This document shows, one piece after another, positions 1 to 12,400 of a stretch of 64,000 nucleotides of DNA. The position numbers were made by a program, and so were the translations under genes. Positions within the stretch are counted from its first letter, which is position 1, and every line of letters begins with the position of its first letter. This stretch comes from Liquidambar formosana (taxonomy: Eukaryota; Streptophyta; Magnoliopsida; Saxifragales; Altingiaceae): NCBI GenBank assembly GCA_039720395.1, contig CM077833.1:21835771-21899770 (forward strand), given 5' to 3'. The notes below the pieces were generated by a model, which saw only the letters and a program-made list of their open reading frames with translations, searched no databases and was not told the DNA's origin.

Positions 1-1071
1 ATATGTGAATCAACTAGGAAATTGCCAAATATTGACTGGTCAAAGTTTTTATAGGTAACAACCGCTGATCCCACTACTCATATATTATATTGGTAACCCA
101 AGAAAGAGGCCTGCAAACAGATCATATATATGGAGATTTACTCAATAAGACGTCTACTACTTAGGCATTTGTGCCTTAATCTTGTTTTATGATGTCTCTT
201 TCACATGGGAGGGTAGGTCCCAACTTCCGAATTAAAGTAGTGAATCTGGGAGGTTGGCTGGTTACAGAAGGATGGATGAAACCATCTCTCTTGTTTAACC
301 TTGTTTGATAAAGATCCTCATTAGGATGAAACTGGGCTTCAGTTTAAATCAGTGACAAATGGCAAATATCTTTGCGCCGAGGTAGGGGGCGGAGGAACGA
401 TCATTGCTGCAAACGGAACAGCGGTTTCTGGCGGGGAAACATTTTAAGTAAGTTATCTTGTTATGATCTACTCGCATAATTTTCTATGAGATCGACATTT
501 ATACAAGTTCATTGATACATTTGATTTTTTCCTTTGTTTTTGGGTGTAGTTGTGGAGGATCAATGAGACCATTTTTAATTTGAGGGTGGTCAACAAACAG
601 TTTGTGGGACTAGATACTGTAGGAAATGGGATTGATGTGGTGGCTGTTTCGAAGACTCCCGGTCAATGGGAAACATTTGAGATTGTCAGAAAATCTGATG
701 ATTTAAGCCGTGTTAGAATCAAAGCACCAAATGGGTTCTTTTTACAGGTGATTTGCTTTCTTTTTTTTGGATTCGGTACTTCGAATAATGCAGAGACATA
801 TATCATATTTTAATGAATTTGCAGGTCAAAAAAAGAGGAGGTGGTGACAGCTGATTTTGAAGGGCATGGTGGATGGGGAGACAGTGATCTATCAGTATTT
901 ACGGTGACCATTGGTGATGCCCTGCGACGAGAATTTCAAGTGACTAATGGTTATGGGCCGCACAAAGCACCACAAGTTATGTGCGTATAAGTGCGCCCTA
1001 ACTTCAATTTCCGTTGTCAAGCGGCCAGAAATGGACCTTTCTTTATATCATGGGCACCTATTTCATCAAGG

Positions 1072-1386
1072 AAAACACTTGCCAATGGTGGAGGAGCTCC
1101 TTCCTCCCTTCTACTCATAATTCGCCACTTGTCCAAATAAATAAAGAGAATTGATTGTGTGCATGCATTCTTATGTTTACATAATTGTGAATACATTTTT
1201 AAAAATCCATATTTGAGTGTTACATGTATATGTTAACATGAATGTGTGTCATGTATCAATATTAACTTATTTGTTTGTTCGTGTTTTTTGATTCATATTT
1301 TAAAAAATATTTATGACACGTGGTAAAAAATAAATAGAGGTGGAGAGGAACTCCTCCACCTTGAGGTGAAGGCAAGTAGTGTCCTT
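1072..1386. repeat. Foldback MITE-like element in intron 4 of GH5 copy 1
   Basis: The left arm (ACACTTGCC ... GGTGGAGGAGCTCCTTCC) is echoed in reverse complement at the right end (GGAACTCCTCCACC ... GGCAAGTAGTGT). Inner parts with AAATAAATA next to a CACTTGT/ACACGTG motif also pair loosely. No coding potential. I could not identify a clear target-site duplication, so the superfamily is open. Confidence 0.4.
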
Positions 1387-1517
1387 TCACCAATCATGCT
1401 TTATATTGTGCATAAGATAGACAAATAAAATCTTTCGCTACTGGACCTAGGGCCTCTAAGACCCATTCGGCTATTATGCCTTTGGCACTCACAAATTCCC
1501 AATAAGTTATATAGTAT

Positions 1518-1795
1518 TCCCTCTGTCCCAAAGAGAAAAGGCAGGAAATAAAGTGAGAGAAGGCGAACTTTAGTCAATAATTAGTATTTTATCCTAATTC
1601 AAAAAATTGAAGAAGCTTTAATAAAAAATTTCTTGTACATTGTGATTCAGAGATTGAATGAATTGTAAAAATGTATAATTCATATTAAATTATACTAGCG
1701 TTATCATAATTAATTCAACTAATTTGGCTTAATTTAGATGAGTAAATAAGAGGTTAATGATAGAAAAGTAAGGAGTTTAAAAACAAAAACCAAGG
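1518..1795. mobile_element. Stowaway-like MITE remnant
   Basis: The left end reads TTCCCTCTGTCCCAAA, close to the CTCCCTCCGTCCC terminal repeat of plant Stowaway (Tc1/mariner-type) MITEs, followed by AT-rich non-coding DNA. The expected right-hand terminal repeat is badly decayed, so the right boundary is a guess. Confidence 0.3.
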
Positions 1796-3811
1796 AAGGT
1801 GAATTTAGAATTTCACAAAGTTAAGAGGTATAGAGGTAGTGTGGCTTGGTCCTTGCTAAAGAGTACCACAAAGGGTTTTTGGTACGTGGCCGTCGGCCAT
1901 GTACCACCTCTCCCAAGTATTTTCCGAGTACAAAATATCCACCAGGCCAGGTTGGAGGTAGACCTATTTATAGTTGGCATTCCTGGATTTCCTTTTGCCG
2001 CTCCATGTCGGTGGGTTTTATGGCCCTCTGCACTATCATGCGCATTAGCTACTCTTGGGAAATCCTCTGTCCCACATGTTATGTTTATGATTGGAATGTT
2101 ATGGTATGCATTCATTCCAGGAGCACTGGAGCACATTCATAGTTGAAGATGACTTCAAGTTCATATCAGCAAACGGATTGAACGCAGTGAGAATTCCTGT
2201 TGGTTGGTGGATAGCAAGCGATCCAACACCCCTATGGCCTTACGTTGGGGGATCTTTGCAAGCCTTAGACAATGCCTTCTCATGGGCACAGTATCTATAT
2301 TTGACTTTTTTCTCCCATATTTGGGCTGGTCTCGAATAGAGATCCTCTGCCTCCTTAATCATACCTCTTATTATATCTTGTTTCATACTTCTTCCATATA
2401 ATTAGGCTCCCGTCATCACCAAAACATTATTGGGACCTACCAAACAATAAATCCTATCATATACATCATATCCTCATTCTTTTAGTTTGATTATAATCAG
2501 TTTAATTTGACAGTGGTAAAACTTTTGTGAAATATTTTATTTTTAACGTTTTGATTAATTCAATTTTAATTAACTGTGGTAAAACTTCTATTAATTTCTC
2601 ATGGAAAAGGAAATATATCAATTAAATCACGAAAGCCATTTGAATGAGTTCATCCTCCTTTCAAGACAAGATACACCAAGTGCGTAGGACACATTATTTG
2701 AAGGTTGGAATGTAAATTTATGATGCTAACATAGGTCCAATAATGGAAAAAATGTTGGGAAAAATACCATTTTTACCTAAGAAAATGGACCAAAGCAGCC
2801 AACATGCTGTAGTCAATTAGTCAATTTGTGTCCCAACTTTGTCCTTAATATGGTCGCCTTTTTTGTGTAGGAAATATGGAGTGAAAGTTATTATTGATTT
2901 ACATGGGGCGCCTGGTTCTCAAAACTGTTGGGAACATAGCACTACACGATATGGTTATCAGGACTGGGGAAAAATAGATGCTAACATACAAGACATAGTT
3001 GATATCATAGACTTCTTAAATACCAGGTATAATGACATTAATGTTATAGTACCATTTTGTATTGGATATGATGTTCGCCATTCATTATTGATTAAACCCA
3101 CCATTTTAGATGCTATTAGATCATGTTCAATACTTCTATTATAGGAGGGGATTTTTTTTCCCCCACAATGTTACGATGCATTCTATTATGCTATATTGCC
3201 TTAGTAATTGAGTCATTGATTCAAATTTCATCATGGGGCACACGTAGGTATGTGAAGAGACCAAGTATATACGTAGTAGAGCTCATGAACGAGCCTCTTT
3301 CACCGGGATCTTCTGTAGACAGCCTGACCAAGTACTACAAGGCCGGTTATGATGCTGTCCGCAAGCACTCCTCCACGGCTTATGTGGTGATGTCAAACCG
3401 GCCAGGACCATTTGATCCTACGGAATTCTTCCCTCTTGCTAGTGGCTTAACTGGAATCGTCATCGATGTCCATTACTATAACCTCTTCTCAGATATGTTC
3501 GACACCATGACTATCCAACAGAACATTGATTTTCTCTACCACAACCATTTGTCGCAGTTGAATCATTTCACCACATCCAATGCTCCTCTCACTTTTATAG
3601 GTATGTACTAATCTGCTATTTTTATTAGGAGCAATGCTATTTAGGCCTTGTGCCTCACATCATATAGGATTTTATTATGAGTAAAAATATATGAGATCAA
3701 GTAGCATTTTCCTTTTGTTAGTCAAGTGGATCAATGATTTGGGTATTGTTGGCAGGGGAATGGGCTTATGAGTGGCAAGTTAGGGGAGCAACAAAAGAGG
3801 AATACCAGAAA

Positions 3812-4209
3812 GGGAACGGCTATTGCAACCCCCCATTTTTATTATGCCACCCCTTTCTTTTTGATTTTTAAGATTTCATGAAAAATATGAAAGGTTTTTA
3901 CGAAAACGGCCGCTCGGTTCATTAAAAAACATCATTTTGAACAACTTTGTAGAACAAAGTTTTTCCAAAATCTATCGTTTAGGTAGACTTTTTGGTAAAA
4001 AATGAAAAAAAGGCTATAAATGGCTAAGAAGTATATTTAAACGATAGATTTAGGAAAAACTTTCTTCTACAAAGTTATTCAAAAATAATGTTTTTAATGG
4101 ACGTCATGGCCAGTTTTCATAAAAACCTTTTATATTTTGTATAAAAGTTTAAAAACCTAAAGGATAAGAGGTGGGATGATAAAAATGAGGGGTTGCAATA
4201 GCCGTTCGC
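3812..4209. mobile_element. Mutator-like MITE inserted in exon 8 of GH5 copy 1
   Basis: A 398-bp near-palindromic element with terminal repeats GGGAACGGCTATTGCAACCC and the reverse complement. It is flanked by an imperfect 9-bp duplication, TACCAGAAA (3803-3811) and TACTAAAAA (4210-4218). A 9-bp duplication and long terminal repeats are typical of Mutator-like MITEs. Related copies lie at 41982 and 46892. It interrupts the gene just after the codons for EEYQ. Confidence 0.8.
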
Positions 4210-4355
4210 TACTAAAAATTTGCTTAGGCTCAATTAGAGGTATATGGGCACGCAACGTTCAAGTGGGTTTACTGGACTCTCAAGAATGTGCACAACAATT
4301 AGAGTCTTGTGTGGATGATCAAGAATGGTTATATCAAGCTCCAGATTTTTTTTAA

Positions 4356-6919
4356 AAATTTTTTTTTACCGTTTTTAATATCGTGTTGTTTTTGTTTTTG
4401 TTTTTGGTTTAAATGAATGTAAGTAACAAAAAGGCCTCCTTGGTTACTCAACAACAATGTAGTTGGGACTTTTGAGGCCAATAGAGAACTTTACCATAAA
4501 GAAAATCAGGCACTCACTTATCCAAAAAAAAAATGGCACTTAGGCCCTTTAGTTCATTACTTCCAAAGTGCTCTGCTCAATAGATCTGGCTAAACAACTT
4601 AAAGTTATTTATTTATTTATTTATTTTTATTACTATATTGAATTTAAAGTAGTCTTTGCGGGGTTGGTCTAATGATCAGGTCTTGAGTGTGGTTCCCAAA
4701 AATCATAGTTTTGATTTATCATAATTATCATTGTTTGTATAGGTATAGAATATCTCACATAAGTCATTAGGGGATTAGTTTAGGATTAAACCTTGGCCCG
4801 AGTAAGGTCCAAGATACCACTAATCATTATTTCTTTTAAAAATTAAAATTAAAATAATGAAAAAAAAAAGTTAGCTCATGTGCCAACACAAACATTGATT
4901 AGAAGTATCCCAAACATTGAAATTGAAGTATTTTGTCTTATTTTATTTTATTTATATTTAACTATTAGAGGTATTTAAGCCCCACTCTCATTATGGTTTC
5001 AATCTAAACTAAATATTTAATCGTTTGTGTAAGATACTTTATACTCATATAAATAATATTAGATATAAAAAATTGAAATAATGACCTTTGAAGTGACCTT
5101 TGAAGAACACATAAAAAATGCTACGGTTCGACAAAAAGCACAAAGAATAACATGGACCAAACATAAGCCCATTAGGTGACTGAATATTAGCTTGTCTTGT
5201 AGCAAGTTGTTAAAAAGTATAACCGACTACTCAGTGCCCAAACCGCCCACCCCGCTCCCCTCCCACCAAAAAAAAACCAAAAAAAAAGTGTGTGACGGAC
5301 CACCATAAGGCCACAAATTGACCATTATTTTGTCTTATCGTAGCAAGATATCCATGCACCATTCCGGTGGTTCGGGGACTCCATGAAACATGGCTATACT
5401 TGTGAATGGATGAGATTTTGATCCGAATATAATTCAAATTTAATTTGATTATTAGGACATGGTAAGAAAATTGCGATCCGTTAATTCATAAATAATCTGA
5501 ATCTGAATTGGTAAGTTAACCAATCAAATATTACATTATCCGATCCGAGAATTTAAATAGTATATTTTATTCATTGTTAGTTTAGCACATATCTATGGGT
5601 TTTTATGAAAATTATATAATAAAAATGATGAAATTTATCATCAAATTTAAAATATATTTCACATGATTATATAAATTTTAAACAATCCTATTTTTTTTCT
5701 TCTAAAATTCATGCCAATTTTTGTTAGCTATATATTTTTTGAGATTATCGGATCAAATCGGATTTTCAGATTAGACATCTAAAAATAACAAATTTGGATA
5801 TAAATTTGTACTTTATAGATCCGTTGGATCGGATCGGATCAAAATTATTCTTATCAGATCAGATTAAGATATATCATGATCTCCGACGTGTGGACAGGTC
5901 TACCAATGTAGAATGATGGAATTCAAAACTCTAGAAACACATAAGCTACCTCGCGTGCCTAACAGTCTACATCAAGCCATCAAGCCCAACAATAGATGGA
6001 CCAACAACCGGCTGTTTTCGTCCACCCAATTGCTCCCCTCTTTACAGCCTTAATAGTGGGTTCTTAGATTGAGACTTTTGAAAAAGGCTGGAAAAAGGTA
6101 AAAAAAAGGATCACAATTCGAATTTTTCTTGTAGAAGAGGTCCAGAGTCAGTGAATGAAGTTGAGCAAAACAATAGTTGTAGATGGCCGGGTGGTGAATT
6201 GGCTGGTGATGATGGTTTACCCAGACTTCTTCCATTGTCAACCAATTCATAATAAATGGATTAGTCTACTAATATCACAAACGAGGCTCTTTCCATCATT
6301 CGCCCAATTTGAGGCGGAAGAGTTTTTTAGACCCCCTTTTTCTCCAGTCAGATCATACCCTCCATTTTAATCTATTTCTTCTAATTGAATATTTAGGAAT
6401 GTACGTCATCGTTTGACCATTCATCGGTGATCATTGGCCTAACGAGTTTTTAAAATTAATGACCATATATATATATATATATTTTTTTCCCTTCATTTCA
6501 TTAATTCATTGGTAGTTCTTGACCAAATGAGATCCACCGAAAAGTAGGCATGATTATGTCCGTATAAGCAAAAGTTGAATATTGGATTGCAGTGGGCACA
6601 TAGGGTGTTAATTTCCACAAAAGAATAGGATATGTTAGTCAATTAAAATGGGTCTCCCATATATTATTTTTGACTCAGCATACAGAATTGAAATTGTAGA
6701 GGGCTGAAATGAAAGCTAATTGATTATTACAGTTTAGGTCATCAAATGAAGCATTCTCAAGTTCTATGACCTCATTCTCTTTTATTTAATTTTATTTATT
6801 TTATATTTAAATAATAAGTATCAATGTTTTTCCATAAACTTGAATTCAAAATCATTTACTTAATAAGTGAGACGAATGTCACTAAACCATCATCAGTTAT
6901 AGAAAAAATGAATTCTCAT
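4356..6919. other. Type-A 3' flank of GH5 copy 1, no gene seen
   Basis: AT-rich DNA homologous to 15000-16980 behind the type-A fragment. It contains a hAT-like MITE (5395-5902) that is present in both flanks and so predates the duplication. Short open frames here contain no recognisable domain. Confidence 0.6.
5395..5902. mobile_element. hAT-like MITE, older copy in the type-A flank
   Basis: A decayed terminal repeat TATACTTGTGAATGGAT on the left faces TGGACAGGTCTA on the right. The interior is rich in GATCCG/GGATCGGATC motifs. The better preserved counterpart is at 16009-16552. The ends resemble TAGACCTGTCAA, which is common in plant hAT-type MITEs. No target duplication was recognised. 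Confidence 0.4.
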
Positions 6920-7957
6920 TGATAATAGAATTAGTTAGATTACAATGGTTTAAATAGAAGTCTAAACATAAACTAAATATAGAAAGGAAATAACTTAAGA
7001 TTAATCAAATATTTATCTTTTTAATCAAATCACACCAACCCAATCTCAAAGATTGGGATTGAGATACATATCTCAATTACATTATTGTAATGATTCAACA
7101 TATCTCAATTACATTATTGCAATGATTCTACTTCTATTCTCTTACATTTCTCCTTAAATTCATGGGGATTTTTGCAAAAAATTTTCATGGATTTGCCATT
7201 AAATTTTTGCCTTGTTGCTCGTTTTGCATGTTTTTCTGGGAGTCTTTTCACAATTAGATTCTGCTAGTGAATATCTTTTGAATGAAAATTGAAAACGAAG
7301 ATAAACCTCATAGGCTAAAAAGGAGGGTCTTATGGGTCAGGGCTTCTTTATGCCACGAAGTGCCTCAATGGACCAAACTTGGGCTTTCCAAAGTTCTCAA
7401 GTATTTTTTTTTCTTATTCTTCTTCTTCCTCCGAGCAAACCATTAGTCCAAGGTTTTGATCAAAACCCAATTAAACTTTTGCACAAGCGAAAAATTGATG
7501 ACAGAGAGGAACATCGTTGATATTTGAATATAACAAGGCAACTCAGTTATTTGATAAGGGAATGGAGGGTTTTTCTTTTTTCTTTTTTTTTTGGTAAAAT
7601 ACTAGAGAGAGAAAATGAAACAAAAGTTTAAACCAGACAGGCGATAGAACGCCACCCGCCGGAAGCATGGAAGCTGTTGAAGAAAAACCTAGGTCTGATT
7701 GACCTGCTCTAATACCATTGATAATAGAATTGATAATAGAATTGGTTGATTACAATGGTTTAAGTAAAAGTCTAAACATAGACTAAATATGGAAAAGAGA
7801 TAACTTAAGATTAATCAAATATTCATTCCTCCTAATCAAATCACACCAACCCAATCTCAAATATTGGGATTGAGATACGTATCTTAATTACATTATTGTA
7901 ATGATTCAACATATCTCAATTACATTATTGCAATGATTTTACTTCTATTCTCTTGCA
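6920..7957 (-). mobile_element. TRIM (miniature LTR retrotransposon) on the minus strand
   Basis: Two direct repeats of about 227 and 239 bp (6920-7146 and 7719-7957) flank 572 bp of non-coding DNA. Read on the minus strand, each LTR starts TGTAAGAG or TGCAAGAG and ends TTATCA. One base after the first LTR comes TGGTATTAGAGCAGG (7717 down to 7703), matching the initiator-tRNA-Met primer-binding site TGGTATCAGAGC with one mismatch. Before the second LTR is the purine tract AAGGAGAAA (about 7155-7147). No gag or pol is visible. The total of about 1.04 kb fits a TRIM-class non-autonomous element. No matching 5-bp target duplication was found, probably because of the adjacent rearrangement. Confidence 0.75.
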
Positions 7958-8533
7958 TCAACAAATTCTATGACTTTACTTATTTAGCACGTACATAACT
8001 TCAAGAGATGGATCAATAGTTTTTGACGCCTTAAGAAATGGAAGGTTGTGAGACTTTTCACTCTCTCTCTTACAATCAACTACCAATATATTTATCTTAA
8101 GTTTTAAAAGACTCATAGTAAACATTAATAATAGAATTGACAATAGAATTGGTTAATTACAATGGTTTAAATAGAAGTCTAAACATAGGATTAAATATAG
8201 AAAAGAGATAACTTAAGATTAATCAAATATTCATCCTCTTAATCAAATCACACCAACCCAATCTCAAAAATTGGGATTGAGATACGTATCTCAATTACAT
8301 TATTGTAATGATTCAACATATCTCAACTATATTATTGCAATGATTTTTACTTCTATTCTCTTACATCAGCAAGTTCTATGACTTTACTTATTTATCACAT
8401 ATATAACTTCAAGAGATGGACCAATAGTTTTTGACGCCTTAAGAAATGGAAGGTTGTGAGACTTTTCACTCTCTCTCTTACAATCAACTACCAATATATT
8501 TATCTTAAGTTTTAAAAGATGCATAGTAAACAT
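7719..8533. repeat. Tandem duplication of TRIM LTR plus adjacent host sequence (about 407 bp x 2)
   Basis: Unit 1 (7719-8125) and unit 2 (8126-8533) each consist of one LTR copy followed by the same 168 bp of flank, including ACTTCAAGAGATGGA and TTTTCACTCTCTCTCTTACA. The flank part occurs once, without an LTR, behind the other type-A gene (about 17090-17440). The likely origin is unequal recombination after insertion. Confidence 0.75.
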
Positions 8534-9489
8534 TAACCTTACATGTGTTCAAGGGTTTTTACTCAAACTAAAAATCTAAATATATGGCGTAGCGGAAGTA
8601 GCAAAAGAAGAGCACCGTCTTCTTGTAAAGTAAGAACCAAGAAAATAGAATAAACTCTCTAAAATTTTATTGATCAAAATTGAATTAAATAGCCAGGAGG
8701 CATACAAACTAATATATAGAAAACCTAATTCTTGCAAAATAAGAAATAATAAAATAGGGAAACTAGGTAATAAAGAATTACAAAAAATTACCAAAAATGG
8801 CAAGCCCCTTTTTAGACTTTGTAGCCTATTTGAAGGCTCCATAAAACCCTAAAAAACACTTGGAAACCTTCTAAAATTAACCCCAATTAATATCCTATTA
8901 AGGACTCAATTTTGACTACTAGAATCTTAATAACTACTAAAAATAAGCAAATAAAACATAAACTAAATCAAAAATGAAAATTACAAAATTAATAATAAAA
9001 AAATTAGATGGATGTGATTTGCCCAAGTTGTTTGTCCTACGTCAATATACGTGGCAATACAAATATGGAGTAAAATAAAATAAAAACTAAGCACATGATT
9101 GAATTATTCTAAACTGATAGTTAATGCCAAAAAGGTGAATATTAACATGTGGACAAACTAGAAAGCCGGAATCAAGTATAAAAAGATTTTTGGAGAATGT
9201 TAGATTGGTTGGGTTATGAGAAAATAATTACAATTAGTTGTCATTCTTAGTTAGTTAGTAGTCATTTATTAGAAAGTTAGTAGAAATTTGTACTGAACTG
9301 TAATTATTTTCCTATAACCTGAATTTTAGGAACATATAACGTTTCAGGGATCACATAGGGTGCACTAGGATGATTAATGAGAAACTTTCAACTCTTTGAT
9401 TGGTCAAAGTTTCTAGATGTTGACAACTGCTGCTATATATTGGCGTAACACGAACAAGAGGGCCGGCAAAAGAGATCAAAGAAAATCAA
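8534..9489. other. Upstream region of GH5 copy 2
   Basis: The last 250 bp before the copy 2 ATG match the region before copy 3 (19690-19946). A block at about 8590-8660 with ACCGTCTTCTTGTA resembles 38100-38160, so it may be a dispersed repeat. No gene is seen. Confidence 0.45.
9434..9439 (+). promoter_or_regulatory. Candidate TATA box of GH5 copy 2
   Basis: A TATATA hexamer lies about 50 bp before the ATG, in a stretch also present upstream of copy 3 (around 19888) and, more loosely, copy 1 (around 80-90). Conservation of this short upstream block among the copies suggests that all inherited the same core promoter. No transcript start can be seen from sequence alone. Confidence 0.35.
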
Positions 9490-12400
9490 ATGGCGATTTA
9501 TCCAATTAGACATGTACTAAGCATATGGGTCTTATCTTGTTTTATGTTATCTCTTTGTCATGGGAGGGTTAATCCCAGTTCTCGAATTAAAGCAGTAAAT
9601 CTAGGAGGTTGGCTGCTTACTGAAGGATGGATGAAACCATCTCTCTTTGATGGCATCCCCAACAAAGATCTCTTGGTTTGTGCATAATTAGTTGTATTGC
9701 TCCTTCTTTTATACTCGTTGTTCTCATTATTCATGTATCGTTAATTTTAACCTTGTTTGATGAAAATCCTCACTAGGATGGAACTGGTCTTCAGTTGAAA
9801 TCAGTAACAAATGGCAAATATCTTTGCGCCGAGGCCGGCGGAGGAACCATCATTGTTGCAAACAGAACAGCCGCTTCAGGCTGGGAGACATTTAAAGTTA
9901 GCTATCTTGTTATGGCCTACTATAATTTTCAATGAAACTATTAAGTTCACTCATTGATATAGCGTGCTTTTCCTTGTTTTTTCTGTAGTTGTGGAGAATC
10001 AATGAGACCAGCTTTTAATTTGAGGGTGTTCAACAAAGCAGTTCGTGGGACTGGACACTGCAGGAAATGGGATTGATGTGGTGGCTGTTTCGAAGACGCC
10101 CGGTCGGTCGGAGACGTTTGAGATTGTGAGAAAATCTAATGATTCAAGACGTGTTCGAATCAAGGCACCAAATGGGTTCTTTTTACAGGTGATTTGATTT
10201 GCTTTGCTTTGCTTTCTTAGTTCTTCATCATAAATATTTGTCCCCTTTTTTTTTCTTCTTCTTTAATTTTTGGTTAGAGGATAAGCATTTTGTGCCTTTA
10301 CCGATCCCACCACTACGCAAACAAGATATTTCAGTTTGGCATAGCACTGCAGTAGAACAAGAAGCAATCTTGAGTCTAAAGTAGTTAAGCATGTGCAATT
10401 GCTGGGAACCCAAATAATGCATTCAATGTCTCGATAAAGGAAAAATGGTCCACCCTATTCTCTTGGGATCCAAATGGGGAGTATTAAATCCCTAAACACA
10501 TAAAAACCTTTACGTTCTATTTAGAATGACATGAAATAGAATAAAATTGATTTTTAATTCTAATTTGTGAGTGCCACTTACCGTTCTCACTGAGTGAGAC
10601 AGTTTTGGAAGCACAGCCCATGCCACGCTGAATAGGAGATGAGGCCCCTTCTCAAAGATTTGATGGAATGGCCCAATCCAAAAAAGAAGGTTATAGTAAG
10701 CGATGCATTCCATTTGTAAAAATTGGAATATAATAGAATTAATTTTCAATTCTAATTTTGTCTCTATTTGAAAGAATGATAAACAATAATTGATTTCACG
10801 CTCAGCCTACTTTTACAAACTTCTAAGTAGAAAGTACAATTTTATCCAAAAATCCAACCAAAGCAAACTGCCCTTGCGGAAAATATTAGAAGGAAAATTT
10901 TTTTTTAATAAACTATTAAACCACCATTTATCCTTTAAGTCAACATGATAGTCTATTTTTGCCAACTATCACAAAGAGCAATGATGGAAGCCCCAATATG
11001 TAAACTCTTCGTATATGTGGGCCTATAAATTTTTTTATAAATACATGTGTCTGAATGCCATTGACCCCAAGTATCATTTTGTGATATCCTTTGCAGGTCA
11101 AAACAGAGGAGCTGGTGACAGCTGATTTTGAAGGGGATGGTGGATGGGGAGACAATGATCCATCAGTATTTAACGTGACCATTGCCAGTGGAGTTCTACA
11201 AGGCGAGTTTCAAGTGACTAATGGTTATGGGCCGCACAAAGCACCACAAATCATGAGGGTAAGTGTACATATAATTGGATTCAAAGACCCTGTCAAATAT
11301 CAGAATTATTTTAGCATATTCAATCATGGTTATCTAGCATAAAATACAGGGGGTCACTACGACTGAATCTTTTCACGATTCGATTCCAAACCCTGTGCGA
11401 CCCTTTGCGGCTATCGCCATTGGGCTACTACTCTACTTGCCTTTTTGCAATTATCAATCACAATAGAAGTCAAATCACATAGCAAATAAGGAGGGTCAAC
11501 AATTGTACATGTTCCACCCACCACCTTCAAGTTGACAATTCTCGGCTACTGTTCTATTAAGGACCTGTCATTCATCCAATGCAAGCCTATGTGGCTATGT
11601 TGATTGTACAGTATCCAATTGGTTGACTTTTTGCTAGAATTTATGTAGTAGGCAATCCCAGAAAGTAGAAAAGATCCACAAGCTTGGCATATTTAAACGT
11701 AGATGGTCTGGTTTTCAACAGGACTTAAAGACTTGCTTCCAACCCCACACCACCCACCCACCCCCCCCCCCGCCAAAACACCCATGTCCTCAAGCCATCA
11801 ATTGCAAGTCAACCTAACCACATACACACATGCATACATATTGGCTACCCATGGGAAATCTCTATCCTACATGCATGTTTAACATAATTGGGATGTGTAT
11901 GACAAAATGATGGTATGCATCTCAGGAGCACTGGAACACATTTATAGTTGAAGATGACTTCAAGTTCATATCAGCAAACGGAATAAATGCAGTAAGAATT
12001 CCCGTCGGTTGGTGGATAGCAAGCGATCCAACGCCGCCATGGCCTTATGTTGGGGGATCTTTGCAAGCCTTAGACAATGCCTTCTTATGGGCACAGTATG
12101 TATATTTCATTATTTTCATCTCATTATATTTGTCACTTTAATCCCTCATTGCGTGGGACTAATTTGAACCCAAACCGGGAATAATCTTGGGATACCCATG
12201 ATTTCCAACCAAAAAGGTAAAATGAAAGAGGACTTCTATTGGCACCAAAAACTTACTTTTCATCTCCCACTTATTTTATATTTCAAGATTTTGTAAAAAC
12301 TATAAAAGGTTTTCATAAACACGGGTCATGTTGTTCATTAGAAAACACCATTTTGAACAATTTTGTAAAAACAAATTTTATCAAACTTTATCATTTAGTT

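Larger units (their letters stand above)
130..4355 (+). pseudogene. GH5 beta-glucosidase-like gene, copy 1 (type A), degraded
   Basis: First member of a three-gene array related to plant 'probable glucan 1,3-beta-glucosidase A' proteins (fascin-like domain plus GH5). Homologous exons: about 130-292, 326-448, 550-747, 826-985, 2121-2290, 2871-3026, 3248-3600, and 3756-4355 split by an insertion. Damage: the signal-peptide exon is frameshifted, and a deletion fuses it to the end of intron 1. Exon 2 ends in an in-frame TAA. Exon 4 has an extra A in an A-run. A 398-bp MITE (3812-4209) sits in the last exon. Exons 3, 5, 6 and 7 remain open, including the acid/base motif ELMNEP and the substrate-cleft region (HGAPGSQN). 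This damage is structural, unlike the single-base faults of copies 2 and 3, so I am confident it is a pseudogene; transcription cannot be judged. Confidence 0.85.

Noticed and set aside
1799..2146. Overlapping open frames of 80-115 codons on both strands just before exon 5 of GH5 copy 1
   Set aside because: They lie mostly in the intron 4 region, have no recognisable domain, and run into the conserved exon in the wrong frame.
6920..8533. CRISPR-like array from the repeated LTR blocks
   Set aside because: Repeats are about 240 bp long in plant DNA, with LTR, primer-binding site and purine tract; nothing resembles short regular repeats with spacers.
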